This document shows, piece after piece, positions 46,230-57,281 of a stretch of 64,000 bases of DNA (position 1 is the first letter of the stretch; each line of letters starts with the position of its first letter). Origin of the DNA: CAVOGJ01 sp963695405 (lineage in GTDB: Bacteria; Planctomycetota; Planctomycetia; Pirellulales; Pirellulaceae); the NCBI GenBank assembly GCA_963695405.1, contig CAVOGJ010000011.1:62001-126000 (forward strand), in the 5' to 3' direction. Under the pieces are notes generated by a model that saw nothing but the letters and a program-made list of their open reading frames with translations, did not search any database and was not told the DNA's origin. Position numbers and translations under genes: made by a program.

Positions 46230-46279
46230 AAAACAACACCCCCCAGCGAGACGAATCGGGAGTTCGTCTACGCCTGGGG
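46230..46279 (-). terminator. terminator of the TPR-like gene
   Basis: Stem CCCCAGCGAGACGAA (46241-46255) with TTCGTCTACGCCTGGGG (46263-46279), two single-base bulges and a seven-base loop, then GTGTTGTTTTC on the minus strand. It lies 15 bases past the stop at 46295. Confidence 0.7.
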
Positions 46280-46294
46280 AGTAGGGAGACGGTG

Positions 46295-46882
46295 CTACCG
46301 TCCAAAGTCAAAGTCAAACTCTCCCGGCTCGAAATCTAAGAGGATCTGAGAATTCGCCGGTTCGATGCGGTTGATTTTCCAATCGAGCCGTTGCCACCAG
46401 GTTAGTGATCTTTCCCATTTTCGAATGACGGAGTAAAGCGTCAGCGTCATGGGGTTGTTCGGTTCATTCATTTCTCTCAGCACCGAGAGGGCCCCGCTGG
46501 GAATTCCCTTCATCAACAGTGCGGTGGCGAAGTTCCGCTTGCAGATGCCGCTAATCTCGGGGCGCAAATTGACCGTTCCGGGCTTGATAACAAACGAGCG
46601 AAACACGGCCACGGCGGCCTCCACGCTGGGCAATCGCATCAAACAAACCCCTAGGGTGTTGCGAATGCTTGGATCGTGTCCAGCGGAGTAGAGTGACTTC
46701 GCTGCCTCAGCATATTTCTGGACTTGAATTCGCTCCCAGGCTCGTTGAAGTTCAGGAGTGAGTGTGGCCAGGCATTCAAATTTCGGAGCGACTTCGTCGT
46801 GACGCAGCGCTGGTTGTGTTCGCAGCAATTCAATATGCGCACAGACATAGTAGGGACTCTCATGATTAAGACAAACGTGCAT
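46295..46882 (-). CDS. TPR-like hypothetical protein
   Basis: 195 residues from MHVCLNHESPYYVCAH at 46882; the frame is open to 47050 but without homology. The central helical region (AWERIQVQKYAEAAKSLYSAGHDPSIRNTLGVCLMRLPSVEAAVAVFRSF) resembles a tetratricopeptide-type pair. KRNFATALLMKGIPSGALSVLREM continues the pattern. C-terminal acidic tail (EPGEFDFDFG). Lineage-specific, function unknown. A terminator follows and a putative secreted protein precedes it by 32 bases on the same strand. Confidence 0.6.
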   Translation of the reverse strand: MHVCLNHESPYYVCAHIELLRTQPALRHDEVAPKFECLATLTPELQRAWERIQVQKYAEAAKSLYSAGHDPSIRNTLGVCLMRLPSVEAAVAVFRSFVIKPGTVNLRPEISGICKRNFATALLMKGIPSGALSVLREMNEPNNPMTLTLYSVIRKWERSLTWWQRLDWKINRIEPANSQILLDFEPGEFDFDFGR

Positions 46883-46914
46883 AGCGACAATACAGGAATT
46901 AACGCGAGGCGATG

Positions 46915-47274
46915 TTAAACCTGGAATCGCACGTTCAGATCGAAGAGAGTGACTGGGCGGCTGTGATTTTGGCGACCGAAATCCTGTAGAGCACTGCCCG
47001 AATAGGTAGAACTGAGGATCAGCCTGGGGACAACGTTCCCCCACCCGCATTGGAGGGAAACGCTATTATTCGCCCTTGCATCGAACAACGTACCACTTGT
47101 GGTCGGCGTACGAAATTCTGACGCCACCGCAGCGCACGCTCCGCGGGTCGCGAAGTCAATCGAAGGTGAGGAGCCAACATCTGCACGTGACGGAAGCGTT
47201 ACAAGCGACAGCAACACGAGAGGCACTAAAGCCAGACGCAGCAGCCAATGCTTGAATCGACGCCTCTGTTGCAT
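46915..47274 (-). CDS. putative small secreted protein
   Basis: 119 residues from the ATG at 47274. The first 35 residues form a classic signal peptide: basic MQQRRRFKHW, a long hydrophobic core LLRLALVPLVLLSLVTLP, then ADV. The mature part (SIDFATRGACAAVASEFRTPTTSGTLFDARANNSVSLQCGWGN) resembles a small beta-rich exported domain. I recognise no family. No good SD precedes the start. It lies 32 bases upstream of the TPR-like gene on the same strand, so a two-gene transcript is possible. Confidence 0.42.
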   Translation of the reverse strand: MQQRRRFKHWLLRLALVPLVLLSLVTLPSRADVGSSPSIDFATRGACAAVASEFRTPTTSGTLFDARANNSVSLQCGWGNVVPRLILSSTYSGSALQDFGRQNHSRPVTLFDLNVRFQV

Positions 47275-48168
47275 CGACGAAGCAAAAAACGAACGACCGG
47301 GAATGAATCCGAGCGAAGTAAGACCGTAGGTGGCTTGAACGCGTGCCATGGCTTCACAATGGAGAAGGACTCGAAATTGATGAAACGTCAACTCCAAGAT
47401 CCCAACGAGAGAATTATCTCACGCCGACAAGATTCGGCAAGCCCTAAGTCATCCGATAAGCCATTGTCGACGATTTGCAACAAAAATCCGGTTGAGCAAC
47501 CGTGCTTCTGCAAAATGTGCTGATCTTTCTTTCGTATCTGGGATGTGATTTGGGCTGCTGCGCCGCTGGTTGTCTTCGACTGGGGGGCTTATTGCCGCCC
47601 CCGGCCGCCCCCGCTCAGCCTTTCTTATAGTAACTCCAGCATTGACCGTCAGCCTGTGGCGGAGAGCCTACCCCAACTCGGAACTGCAGGCTGTTGGTCA
47701 ATCTGCGAACCATTCCGCGAGCGGGTACAACAGCCGTGTTGGACACGCGTCTCCTTGCCACGAAAAAAAGGGGAAGACACAGACCTGGCGGACAAAGGTT
47801 GGGAAGTTTGGGAGTGCTCTCCGGTATCGCCAGCGGCCCCCCATTTTTCACTGGGCCACCAAGTCAATCTATCTCCCGTTTGCGAAGTCTGTGTCCTCGA
47901 TCGCTCTTTTTTCTCCCTTCTCAAGCTTCGTGGCGCAATGTGTCTTCGATCGCTTTGGTAACGGCGAGTTGGTAACGCTGTGCGATTACGCTCGCTAAGC
48001 AGGAGCCATATTGAGGGACACCGCAGTCCTATGTCGAGTTTGGTCTCTTAGCCGGTTGTGGTGTAGACGGCACAAGAGTTGCAACCCCCTGCCTGTTGCG
48101 AGAAACCGTCGCGGCGTAGCCCGTGGGCGTCCAGGGCTCAGAAAAGTCGCCAAAAGAGGGACGTAGCC
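47275..48168. other. gene-poor region
   Basis: 894 bases. Overlapping ORFs on both strands at 47545-47998 and 47615-47924 show no homology. GC is lower and codon use unlike the neighbours. No RNA gene is recognisable. Confidence 0.4.
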
Positions 48169-51100
48169 ATGGGGCGAACAATGCCATTGAAATTCCAACT
48201 TGTCCGAATACTGGCCGTCTCGATGTTACTGAGTACGGCGGGGACGGGTCTCGCTCAGCCGAGACCTGACGGCGGCGATCCGACAGCTAAGCCATCCTCT
48301 GAGACAGCCGATCAACCGTTGGCGAAGCGAATTATCGAAGTTATGGACGATGAGGAATCTTTGTCGTTTGATGAGGCGCGTCACCTTCTGATGCTCTCCC
48401 GTGCGACGTGGCCAACGAAACGAGCGACAATTCGTTTGGCACTCGCCGATGCAGAGTCAGCGCAACGCGTGGGAAACCACGCAGCATTCTTCGTCAAAGC
48501 TCTAGTGGGACTCGACCCATATGGCGACCAGAGTCAAGCGCTGTTTGAGAACTCCTTAAGCCCCATCTTTGACGACCCCGACACTGGACCAGAAACGGTG
48601 CATGCCGCTTGCATGTTGCTCCGAAACCTTCACATGCCCAATCGTGGCGTTGCGGCTGCCGCGGTACATGAGCGGATGAAGATCGAGCAAGACAGGACGG
48701 CGATGGCGGCTCTGACGGGAACGCTAACACTGCTGAGTTATTCGATGGACGACAATGCCGCCAAGCAATTGTCGGCGACGCTGGTTCAGCAGGTAGAGGG
48801 TTCATCCGACGCTCACCAACTGATAATACTTGCGGGCCCGCTAGCCGCACTTGCAACTCGACTTCCACCACAGGATTCTCCACATCTGTCGGCCACTTTG
48901 TTCAATCGGATAGGAACTGAGAAAGATGCTGGTGTACTCTCGGATCTTAGCAGATCGTTGAGCCTAGTGGCGTTGATACTCGATCCTGACGACGTGCCAG
49001 TATTAGTCAATGCACTGTTGCAACGAATGAATACCGAAACAGATTCTTTTTGCGCGCCATACTCGCGGAAAGTCTGGGAACCCTAGGCATGAGGCTGGAA
49101 CCGCATCGACGACTTTCTATTGTCTCACGCCTCAGGGAACGGATACGAGCTGGGGCACACGCATACGAACTCACTGTCGTCGGCAGGGCGCTAAAATTGC
49201 TGGCAGCAGATTTACCGCGAAACGACGTACAATCGCTGTATGCGTCGATCATGGAGCGATTGAAGAACGACGGGGATGCACATGTTTGGGGCGTTCTGGC
49301 TTCAATATTGGGATCGATGCACGAGAAGCTGAGTCCGATCGAAGTTGAGCATGCGGCGATGATGTTGGCTCAGGGAATCAGCTCACAGCAGATCGCTTTT
49401 CTCAGGAATATGCCGGAGGCCATTAAGTTACTGGCAGATAGCTTGAAACCCGCGGACGCACAACGGTTGGCAGTCGCATGCGTAGAGAGAATGAAAGCCT
49501 CCAACGACACCGCGGAATGCTATCCTCTCAGTGAGGTAATCGGAGGGCTCGCCCCGACAATAGGTCCGGATGCGGCGGAGTCGCTCGGAAAGAAGCTCGT
49601 TCAACAGCTTCAAATAGTGGAATCGGCGTCCCGACTGAATTGTCTATGTGAGGCTCTTGGGAGTCTAGCGCCAAAACTGAACCCGTCAGTCATACAGTCC
49701 GGAACTGCCGCGGCTGTCGAGTTCATGATGAAGGAACGCGATGGATTTTCGTTGCGGCAGATCGCTTATTCCTTATATTCGCTGAGCCCATCGCTGCGTT
49801 CGAACGATGCCAGGCAATTGTCCGCTCGAATCACAGGTCGAATAGAAATCGAGAAGAACGAAACGATATTCGCAAATCTGGGGATTGCTTTGGGTTCGCT
49901 CGGAGAACAGCTCGATTGGACCGATCTACGCCCTGGGACGCTTGCGGTTCTCGATCGTTTTCGGATGGAACAGAACAACGATTCCATGGGGATTCTCGCC
50001 GAAGCCCTGAGCACAGTCGCGCCGTATTCGAATCAAGACGATGCTCGCTTGATTGCGAAATCGGTCATCGAAAAAATGAAATCTGAACGCGACACCGAGA
50101 AACTCATTATTTTGGGACAAGTAATGGCGTCGGTTGCGGAGAAGGTTAACGAAACAGATCTCAGGCCGGGTGTGTTAATGCTCTTGAAGCACGCCAGGGG
50201 CGAGCCAAACGGAGAGAACTTGATTCGTCTTTCGCTATGTTTGGCGGAGCTGAGGAAAGGGCTGACAGAAAGCGAATTGATCGGCGCCGCGGAAGATCTG
50301 CTCGCAGGTTTCGCTTTAGGCTCCTATGAAGAACAGTTCGGTTCGACAGCAGAATCGCAAGGCCTGGTGAACCGGTCAATTTTGACTGGCGCCTGCTACT
50401 TTGGATTTGGCTATGACGAGATGCCGGGCTTGGTCGATATTCTGCAACATGCAAGCGACCAATCGATTGTAGATGCCCTCAAAGCGCCTTTGCTTGTCGA
50501 TGAGCGTGTAATCGACACGATTGCTAGAGCCCTCGAAGAGAGGCATGAAGTTGCATTCAGCGACAACCTGACATTCATTGAATGGGCTACTGCCGATCCC
50601 GAGGCTCTCGCTCTAGGACTAACTCTGGAAGGACCAGGGCCGTGGTCGGTATTCGAGCAACCCCCAAAGACCGTTTTGCCACCGTTGGAGCATGTTGAGA
50701 TCCAACCCGTCGGGTCAATCAAGTTAGCGGGAGCTGTGTGGCAATTCTGTGTGGACGGGGACGTTGCCTACCTGCCTGCGGGTTTAGACGGCCTGAAGCT
50801 CGTAGATGTTTCGGATCCAACTAATCCGCAGATGTTGGGAGAGGCCAGCGCCGGTCCGTTTGCCATAGGCGTTTGTGTGGCCGGCAAATACGCATACGTG
50901 ACCGCTGGGCCTTTTGGAATGCCCGAATCTCATTTGCACGTTGTGGATATCTCGGATGTGAATGCGCCAAGAGTAGTTGGTTCGATCGATCTGCCGGACT
51001 ATCCGTCGGGCGTCGCGGTTCGCGCAGATCACGTTTTCGTTGCAGATCATACCAAGGGACTTAGGATCATTCATGTCGCCGATCCAAATTCGCCGAAGGA

Positions 51101-51617
51101 GGTCGCCGCGCTCGATACGCCGGGATTCATTGTCGACGTGGTTTTGGCGGGCAACTATGCGTTCTTGGTTGACCGAGAGGTTGGTCTGCGAGTTGTTGAT
51201 GTTGCAGATCCGACTTCTCCTCAACAAGTCGGCCTCTTAAAAATCGCAGGACATGGTACCGACTTGTCCATTCTCAGAAAACGAGCCTATTACGCCAACG
51301 GAGATAATGGGTTAGTCGTGATCGATATCACCAACGCGCGCATGCCGAAACAAATAGCCTCGATTCCCGTGCCCTTTGCCTTAAGCGTCTCCGTTCATGA
51401 CAACTTGGCGGCAATTGGGGCATTGGGCACTGGAGTTACGGTGCTAGACGTCACGGACCCAAACGCTCCCAAGGCACTTGGTATGGAAATGTCCGCAAAC
51501 GGCGCGGCCGTACTATTTCGTGACCAGCAACTGTTCGCCACTGACGTGACCGTGGGAGGTAGGCCGATCGGACTGAATGATCACACGAATCTTCGCATCT
51601 ACCAGGTCGTGAAGTAA
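48169..51617 (+). CDS. secreted HEAT-like solenoid plus LVIVD beta-propeller protein (one frameshift)
   Basis: About 1149 residues if joined. A signal peptide (LVRILAVSMLLSTAGTGLAQ) starts at 48169, with GAGGG upstream. Residues about 80-750 contain repeats of about 45-50 residues of the form LAESLGTLGMRLEP...ALLQRMNTETD, a planctomycete HEAT-like (LEP) solenoid. From about 810 the C-terminus has six or more LVIVD repeats: GLKLVDVSDPTNPQMLGEA, LHVVDISDVNAPRVVGS, LRIIHVADPNSPKEVA, GLRVVDVADPTSPQQVG, and so on, which should form a propeller. The frame changes at a T5 run (49047-49051): one more T gives DSFLRAILAESL. The second half starts at 49050 in the other frame. Confidence 0.82.
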
Positions 51618-52046
51618 CACTCCACAACATCAGTATCTCGCCAACTTGCAGCGAATCTGGTCCGTCGCTTGTGCAGCAAATCGGTCATCGCTAGAGCACA
51701 GACGTTTGGTGCCCGAGCCCTTCCCCGCCTAGGCGTGCTAACGGCGTTTACGTGTTGAGATCGCCGGAGGCGCCATGGGTGCGGTACTGCCCTTTCATGT
51801 TCTTGTCCGCCAATGCCCAGGCCTGCGGGTTCACGCCCTAACACCAAAGCGATTTCCCCTTTTCCTATACAGGCGTCTCGCACATTAATTGTAAGCAAGT
51901 GTGCGAGCTTGAGCATTTCCGCGCGCTGGTTGGCACACAATCGGCGTTCACGGAGTAATTCACCGTGGATAGTCTTTCCCTCTTGCCTTGGAATGTGATT
52001 TGCTCAAGCAATGGGTACCAACAACAAGCTCGGGGAGGGGATTGCC
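51618..52046. other. intergenic region without a gene
   Basis: 429 bases, with no ORF of note. It ends with the SD GGGGAGGGG of the next gene. Confidence 0.4.
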
Positions 52047-52932
52047 ATGCGAAACACATCGCTCGCCATTGCAAAACGCGTCATAAAAAAATCGTCACCT
52101 ATCGCACTTGGATGCGTGTTGCTTCTTGGGATACCGTCGGTCGCTTCCAGCCGGCAGTCGTCTGAGCGTAGGCTTGGGTCTATTGGTTGAGGGCGCAATT
52201 GGCGCCGTTAATGGAGCAATTGTTGAAGCAGATGCGATGCTAATCGATGGGACCGGAGGATTTTCGGATCCCGGTACTACGCTAAGTGTCTCAGGGGAGC
52301 TTGCCGTTGGTGGTTCAAGTTCGGTCTTTCTTGATCCATATTTATTGCTTATCGGGGGAGCAACGGCCGCCAGTTCGAGCGGTGTCATTGGGAAAGATAG
52401 CGAAGTAGGATCGGTAGCTGTTTTTTCGTATGGAAGTCAATGGACCAGTGGCGATCTGCAGGTTGGTGAGATTGGCCGCGGTAATTTGCATATCGATGAC
52501 GGTGGCAAGGTAATTTCCGAGACCGTTCACATTGGTGGGGAAAACACGGGGTCCGTTGGCGTTTCGTCCAGCGTCTCCAGCGTCTCAATCTGGAATACGG
52601 GCGATTTGAGCGTGGGAACAGATGGCGCGGGAATCGGAGTAATGGGTATCGGTACTGGCGGGCTGGTGAACGTACGTGGCACGCTCACGATACTGGAAAC
52701 GGGCGAAATCACCATGGACGGCGGCCAACTGACGTTTACCCAAACGTCTCTCCCTGAATTCGACCGTATCGAGTTGTTAAGCGCCTCTTCCGTCGCGGGA
52801 AACGTGATCCATTTCGGCTATACCGATGTCGCGACCGTATCGAATTCGAGCCGTGAAAGAGTCTGCTTTGATCTCGTCGCGGACAACTCAGTCTCAACGG
52901 AAATCGTGATCACCAGCCCTACTCAAGGTTGA
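52047..52932 (+). CDS. secreted protein with T5SS/PEP-CTERM-associated repeats (one frameshift)
   Basis: About 294 residues when joined. ATG at 52047 follows a strong SD (GGGGAGGGG). A signal peptide (SSPIALGCVLLLGIPSVASS) begins in one frame that ends at 52188. The mature sequence continues in the next frame from about 52150-52165 and is open to 52932. Gly/Ser-rich repeats such as GSQWTSGDLQVGEIGRGNLHIDDGGKV and SIWNTGDLSVGTDGAGIGVMGIGTGGLVNVRGTLTILETGEI match the T5SS/PEP-CTERM-associated repeat family that builds beta-helices. I see no PEP-CTERM anchor or beta-barrel at the C-terminus, so anchoring is unknown. Confidence 0.72.
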
Positions 52933-53249
52933 TTGACTGAGGTGTAAAGACGGGTGCCAAGTACCCAATTGGTGAATCATCCGTGGTCGACAGTGTGGGC
53001 CTGTCGGCACTTGGGGATGGTGGCGATGGTTGTTTCCAACGACGTTTGAATGCGCTTGCCGCCCAACCACCGCAAAGTGTCGAGATCAGGACCATCACCG
53101 TTAACGATGTACCGAAACTGAAAGGAATAGGGCTGTGAGATGACGTGGGCGGCTGTACGCGATGTTCATTCGCGATACACGAGCCACTCGCTTTAGCGGT
53201 TGTTGGCTTAGCAAGTTTTTGGCACAGTGGGCGGAGGCCTATCCCACGA
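52933..53249. other. intergenic region without a supported gene
   Basis: 317 bases between the repeat protein and the kinase stop. A minus-strand ORF (52919-53398) with one hydrophobic stretch overlaps the kinase end and is not credible. Confidence 0.4.
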
Positions 53250-56200
53250 TTACTTCTCCGAAGAAGGACGGAACGTTCGTTCCACCTCCGCGCGCAAAAC
53301 GTCGATGCCGAGCCAGTAGTACCAATACTGGCCGTAATCACCCTTGTTGCTGGCCAGGCGATGTTTTTCGTAAAGGGCATCCGCCTGTTTCCGAACACGA
53401 TCGGCCGCGGCGAGGTCGGCGGCTTGATGAAAACTCATCGCCAGAAAGTAGAGCGTACACGCCTGGCCAACATCATAGAGATAATCGTCATTGGCCTTTT
53501 CGAGCCAGGCGATGGCCCGCTCAAAATCGCCTTGTCGGTAATAGAGCATACCTGTGTCGCGCGCGAAAAGCGGAGATGCATGGCGACTCGAGACTTCACA
53601 CAACCTGGCGACTCGCTCTGACGGTCGGCCCTGAGAGAACATGAGAGCCACGTGTGCGACATTGTGCGCGAGGGACGTACTTTCCGTGTCGCCATATCTC
53701 TCCACGATCTCTTCACAGATCGAGTTGGCCTGATTCGTTTCACCCAGATAGTGCCGGATGAAGCACAGACGGCTCATTTCGGTGGGCACGTCGGGAAAAG
53801 CCTCGATCGCTTGCCGCATCTGCTCCGCGGCGTCGCGCCACTTGCCTCGCCGGCCGGTTTCCATGGCTTCACTCCAACGCAAATGCGGTTCGTCGTACGC
53901 CGCAGGAGTAATCGTACGTGCGACGCGAAAACCGACCTGGTATTCATGCCGGTTGGCGCCTAACCAGGTGCGATCCGCGCTATCTAATCGTTCGAGCGCT
54001 ACACGAAAGTCACCGCCGCGAAGCAATCGATAACTGCGGTTCGTGACCACTTCGTCAGGTTCCTGGAAATCGTACGTCATCGGCGCATCCGACAAGTAGC
54101 TGTCTCTGTCATGACACCATTCCAATACATTGCCCAACATGTCGAAGAAGCCAAAGTCATTCGGCTTGTGGCTCCCGACCGGATCAACATCGTAGTCGCT
54201 ATTGGATTGGCAACAGGCATATTCGCCTACCAACGAATCAACGATGCCAAAGGGACGGTACGTGGTTGTACCGCCCCGACAAGCGTATTCCCATTCGGCG
54301 TCGGTCGGCAAGCGATAACCGCTGCCGAGCGGAAAGCGAGCAGAGGTGCGCATCCCGGCCGCGTAACTCCCGTCTGCATTGGGGACGTAAGCCCACTCCG
54401 ATGGGGGGATGCCATTTTTCTCACTCAGCCAGTTACAGTAGGCGGCCGCATCGAACCAGCTGACTGCATTCTGCGGGGAAGCCTCATTTGGCGAGTTCGG
54501 TTGCTCCGCTCCTACTTGTTGCGTGTGCATCCGTTCGCCCTCGAATCGCCGCCATTGCCGCCGTGTCACCTCCTTGGTGGCGATCGCAAAGGTGCGGCCA
54601 AGACACGTAGGTTGCCGGGGTCGGTCTCTCGGGGTGGAACGACCGACCACCAAATCGGGCGGGATGGAATCGTCCACACCCATGTTAAAAGTATCCGCCG
54701 CCATGACGACCATCGTGTGATCTTGTGCGTCGACATACCACGTCAACGGTTGCCCGTCGCTGGCGGAAGAGGCCCGCGCGTCTCGCGTCTTTTTAAGCAG
54801 CGTCGTCTTTTCAAGCCGCGTCATCTGATCGGCGTCAAGCCATTTCCTCAGCAGCCACTCCGTGGCTGAGTGAAGTCCGGGGTCTTCAGACTGTTGATAG
54901 AGTTCCGCCACTGGGTGACGGAAGTCTTCCCATTGCTGCGGCGTGAATTCTTGGCTGGCCAATTCTCCCAGTGTCAACACCAGCGCGGAGCGGACCGAGC
55001 TGTCCGGCTCACGCGCCAATTCCGCAAACAAGGCCCGAGGATGGACGCCGTAAGGAAGGGCCCAATGGATAAAGAGGGTACGCACGTGGGGTTCGGCCGA
55101 AGCGCGGAGGACGCCGGTCGCCAGTTCCGGCAGGCCCAGCTGGTAGGCGGCAATGGCTGCGTACGTCTGACGCCGAGCCGCGCCGGGATCGGAATTCAGT
55201 ACCGCCGTCGTGATCGGCTTTGCCAGGTCCTTACGGAGGAGTGTGACAAATTCGGGCCTCATTTTCGCCAGTTTCACCATAAACGCCTGAAACTGATCTG
55301 GCTCGGATTCCATCAATAGCTCGTAAAGTCGAGTCACATTATTTCGTGCGAAGATTGCCAGGCTATACGCGGCAAGTCCACGTTGCTGTTCCTGTCGGAA
55401 CGTGGTAATGCTGTTTGAGGCGACCGTCGGCTTGTGCGTCCACGCTGCCGGGCGCGCGAAGATCTCGTGCAGCGGCGTGAGCAAGTGCGTGTGGACAGGC
55501 TCGAGAATTGTCACCCAGCCCGCCAGGTCATAGGGCGGTACGCAGACAAGTTGGCCAGCGGCAAACGTCGCGACTTCGGTCCAGCGTTCATCGGATGGAG
55601 CATAGGTGGCCAAGGCCGCACAGGCTCGAAACCGGCGAGCTGCTGGCTCGTCGCCATCCGAGAGGATTTCCCAAAGTTGCTCGACCAGTCCCTCTGGGCG
55701 AACCACCAGAGCGTCTCGCAAGACCGTGAACTCGGCCGGATCGGCAAGCAACATCCGTTCGAGTAACGGGCCTGCGTGTTCGAGATCGCCGGTCAGCTGG
55801 AGTAGGGCGAGGCTGGCTCGCCGCTGACCGGGGGAGTTCGAGGATGCCGTCGCTTTTTCCGCAGCCCGCAGCAGGGGCACCGCCCGCCGCCGATTCGTTT
55901 TCAACTGCTCGACGATCCCGGGCAGACGCGATACCTCGGCCGCATCCAGCTCCGCCACCAGGCGCCGCGCGGTTTCGCGTTGGCTCGACTCGTGAGTGAC
56001 GAGCACCGAGCCAATCAGCACGACCAATAGCAAGGCGATCCAGCTGGCGACAGCTGGGCGGCGGCGACACCACGACCAGACTCTTTCATGGACGCCGATG
56101 GGCCGCGCGGCAATCGGCTGATGGTCCAGCCACCGCTGGAGATCCGCGGCGAGCTCCGCGGTGGTTTGATAACGGTGAGCCGGTTCTTTCCGGAGACACT

Positions 56201-57275
56201 TCAGACAGATCGTCTCCAGATCTCGAGGGACGGAGCTATCCAATTTCCGAGGCGGTGGCGGTGCGTCATTCAGGATCTGAACGACCAGCATTTGTTTGTC
56301 GCCGCGAAACGGCAACTCGTCAGTCAGCAGTTCGTACAGCACAACTCCCAACGAATAAATGTCGGCTCGACGATCAGCCGAGTGCCCTTCGCCCCGCGCC
56401 TGTTCAGGCGGCATATAGGCGGGCGAGCCAAGGATTTGCCCATCCAAAGTCATGGTGATCTCGCCACTTTCTCGTTTGGCGAGCCCAAAATCGACGATAT
56501 GCGGCTCACCTGCCAGATCCATCATGATGTTGCCCGGCTTGAGGTCTCGATGAATTACCCCTGCCTGGTGAGCGTGATGCAATGCTTGTGCAATCGTGAT
56601 GACGAGTTCGGCGATTTGTCGATAATCCAGCCGCTTGGCACCCATCCATTGTTTAAGGGAAGCGCCCTGAATAAAGTCGCTGACGATGTAGATCGTGTCT
56701 TCGAACCGGCCGACTTCATGCACGCCCACAATATGCGGGTGACTCAGCTGAGCGGCATTGCGGGCATCGCGGAGAAACATCTCTGCTTCTTCCTGCCCCA
56801 GGTGATGGCTGCGCGGAATTTTGATCGCCACGGTGCGTTCCAGAGCGAGATCGCGGGCCTTCCACACGCTGCCAAACTGGCCTGTGCCGACATGTTCGAT
56901 CAGCTGAAAGTGACCGATCCGTTTAACACCACCGGGAAAGCGGTCGGTGCTGCCCATGCTGACGAGGCTGAAGTGGCTACCACATGATGGGCAATTGACG
57001 TCGGAGACAAATGCGTTGTCGACAAGTTCAATCGACTGGCGGCAATGGGGACAGCGGACGTTGAGTACGCGTGCAGCGGCGCTACGCAGTGGGTCGAGCA
57101 GCGCTTCCATACGATCTCGATGCCGAAAGAAATCGCGCAGATCGTCGGCCAGATCGGGATGTTCCCTCACCAGCTGCTCGCGATCCGGACGTGTTCCCGC
57201 TTCCATGGCGCGGACATAGCTGGCGATCACCTCGTCCAGCCGATGTTCCAGATCTCCGTTGGATTTCGAAGACAC
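53250..57275 (-). CDS. Ser/Thr protein kinase with FGE-sulfatase (SUMF1-like) domain
   Basis: 1341 residues. N-terminal 85 residues are helical, then a zinc ribbon (CPHCRQSIELVD, CPSCGSHFSLV). The Hanks kinase domain (about 118-380) has GTGQFGSVW, VAIK, HRDLKPGN, DFGLAK and SPAYMPPEQ. A single TM helix follows (WIALLLVVLIGSVLVTH), then a HEAT/TPR-like solenoid of about 400 residues, and an FGE-type domain (RLPTDAEWEYACRGG, NVLEWCHD, RLLRGGDF, GFRVARTI). C-terminal TPR-like repeats end the protein. The FGE domain in such kinases is thought to be structural. Its start is seven bases from the ECF sigma factor stop, a known planctomycete ECF-STK arrangement. Confidence 0.93.
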   Translation of the reverse strand: MSSKSNGDLEHRLDEVIASYVRAMEAGTRPDREQLVREHPDLADDLRDFFRHRDRMEALLDPLRSAAARVLNVRCPHCRQSIELVDNAFVSDVNCPSCGSHFSLVSMGSTDRFPGGVKRIGHFQLIEHVGTGQFGSVWKARDLALERTVAIKIPRSHHLGQEEAEMFLRDARNAAQLSHPHIVGVHEVGRFEDTIYIVSDFIQGASLKQWMGAKRLDYRQIAELVITIAQALHHAHQAGVIHRDLKPGNIMMDLAGEPHIVDFGLAKRESGEITMTLDGQILGSPAYMPPEQARGEGHSADRRADIYSLGVVLYELLTDELPFRGDKQMLVVQILNDAPPPPRKLDSSVPRDLETICLKCLRKEPAHRYQTTAELAADLQRWLDHQPIAARPIGVHERVWSWCRRRPAVASWIALLLVVLIGSVLVTHESSQRETARRLVAELDAAEVSRLPGIVEQLKTNRRRAVPLLRAAEKATASSNSPGQRRASLALLQLTGDLEHAGPLLERMLLADPAEFTVLRDALVVRPEGLVEQLWEILSDGDEPAARRFRACAALATYAPSDERWTEVATFAAGQLVCVPPYDLAGWVTILEPVHTHLLTPLHEIFARPAAWTHKPTVASNSITTFRQEQQRGLAAYSLAIFARNNVTRLYELLMESEPDQFQAFMVKLAKMRPEFVTLLRKDLAKPITTAVLNSDPGAARRQTYAAIAAYQLGLPELATGVLRASAEPHVRTLFIHWALPYGVHPRALFAELAREPDSSVRSALVLTLGELASQEFTPQQWEDFRHPVAELYQQSEDPGLHSATEWLLRKWLDADQMTRLEKTTLLKKTRDARASSASDGQPLTWYVDAQDHTMVVMAADTFNMGVDDSIPPDLVVGRSTPRDRPRQPTCLGRTFAIATKEVTRRQWRRFEGERMHTQQVGAEQPNSPNEASPQNAVSWFDAAAYCNWLSEKNGIPPSEWAYVPNADGSYAAGMRTSARFPLGSGYRLPTDAEWEYACRGGTTTYRPFGIVDSLVGEYACCQSNSDYDVDPVGSHKPNDFGFFDMLGNVLEWCHDRDSYLSDAPMTYDFQEPDEVVTNRSYRLLRGGDFRVALERLDSADRTWLGANRHEYQVGFRVARTITPAAYDEPHLRWSEAMETGRRGKWRDAAEQMRQAIEAFPDVPTEMSRLCFIRHYLGETNQANSICEEIVERYGDTESTSLAHNVAHVALMFSQGRPSERVARLCEVSSRHASPLFARDTGMLYYRQGDFERAIAWLEKANDDYLYDVGQACTLYFLAMSFHQAADLAAADRVRKQADALYEKHRLASNKGDYGQYWYYWLGIDVLRAEVERTFRPSSEK

Positions 57276-57281
57276 GCCCGA

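Noticed and set aside
45896..46339. Plus-strand ORF of 147 codons
   Set aside because: It runs through the terminator of the opposite-strand TPR-like gene and into that gene's 3' end, and has no homology or SD.
47545..47998. Overlapping plus-strand ORFs of 138 and 142 codons
   Set aside because: Two frames overlap almost completely with minus-strand ORFs; no homology, SD or signal sequence stands out.
56088..56987. Plus-strand ORF of 299 codons
   Set aside because: Antisense shadow of the kinase domain.
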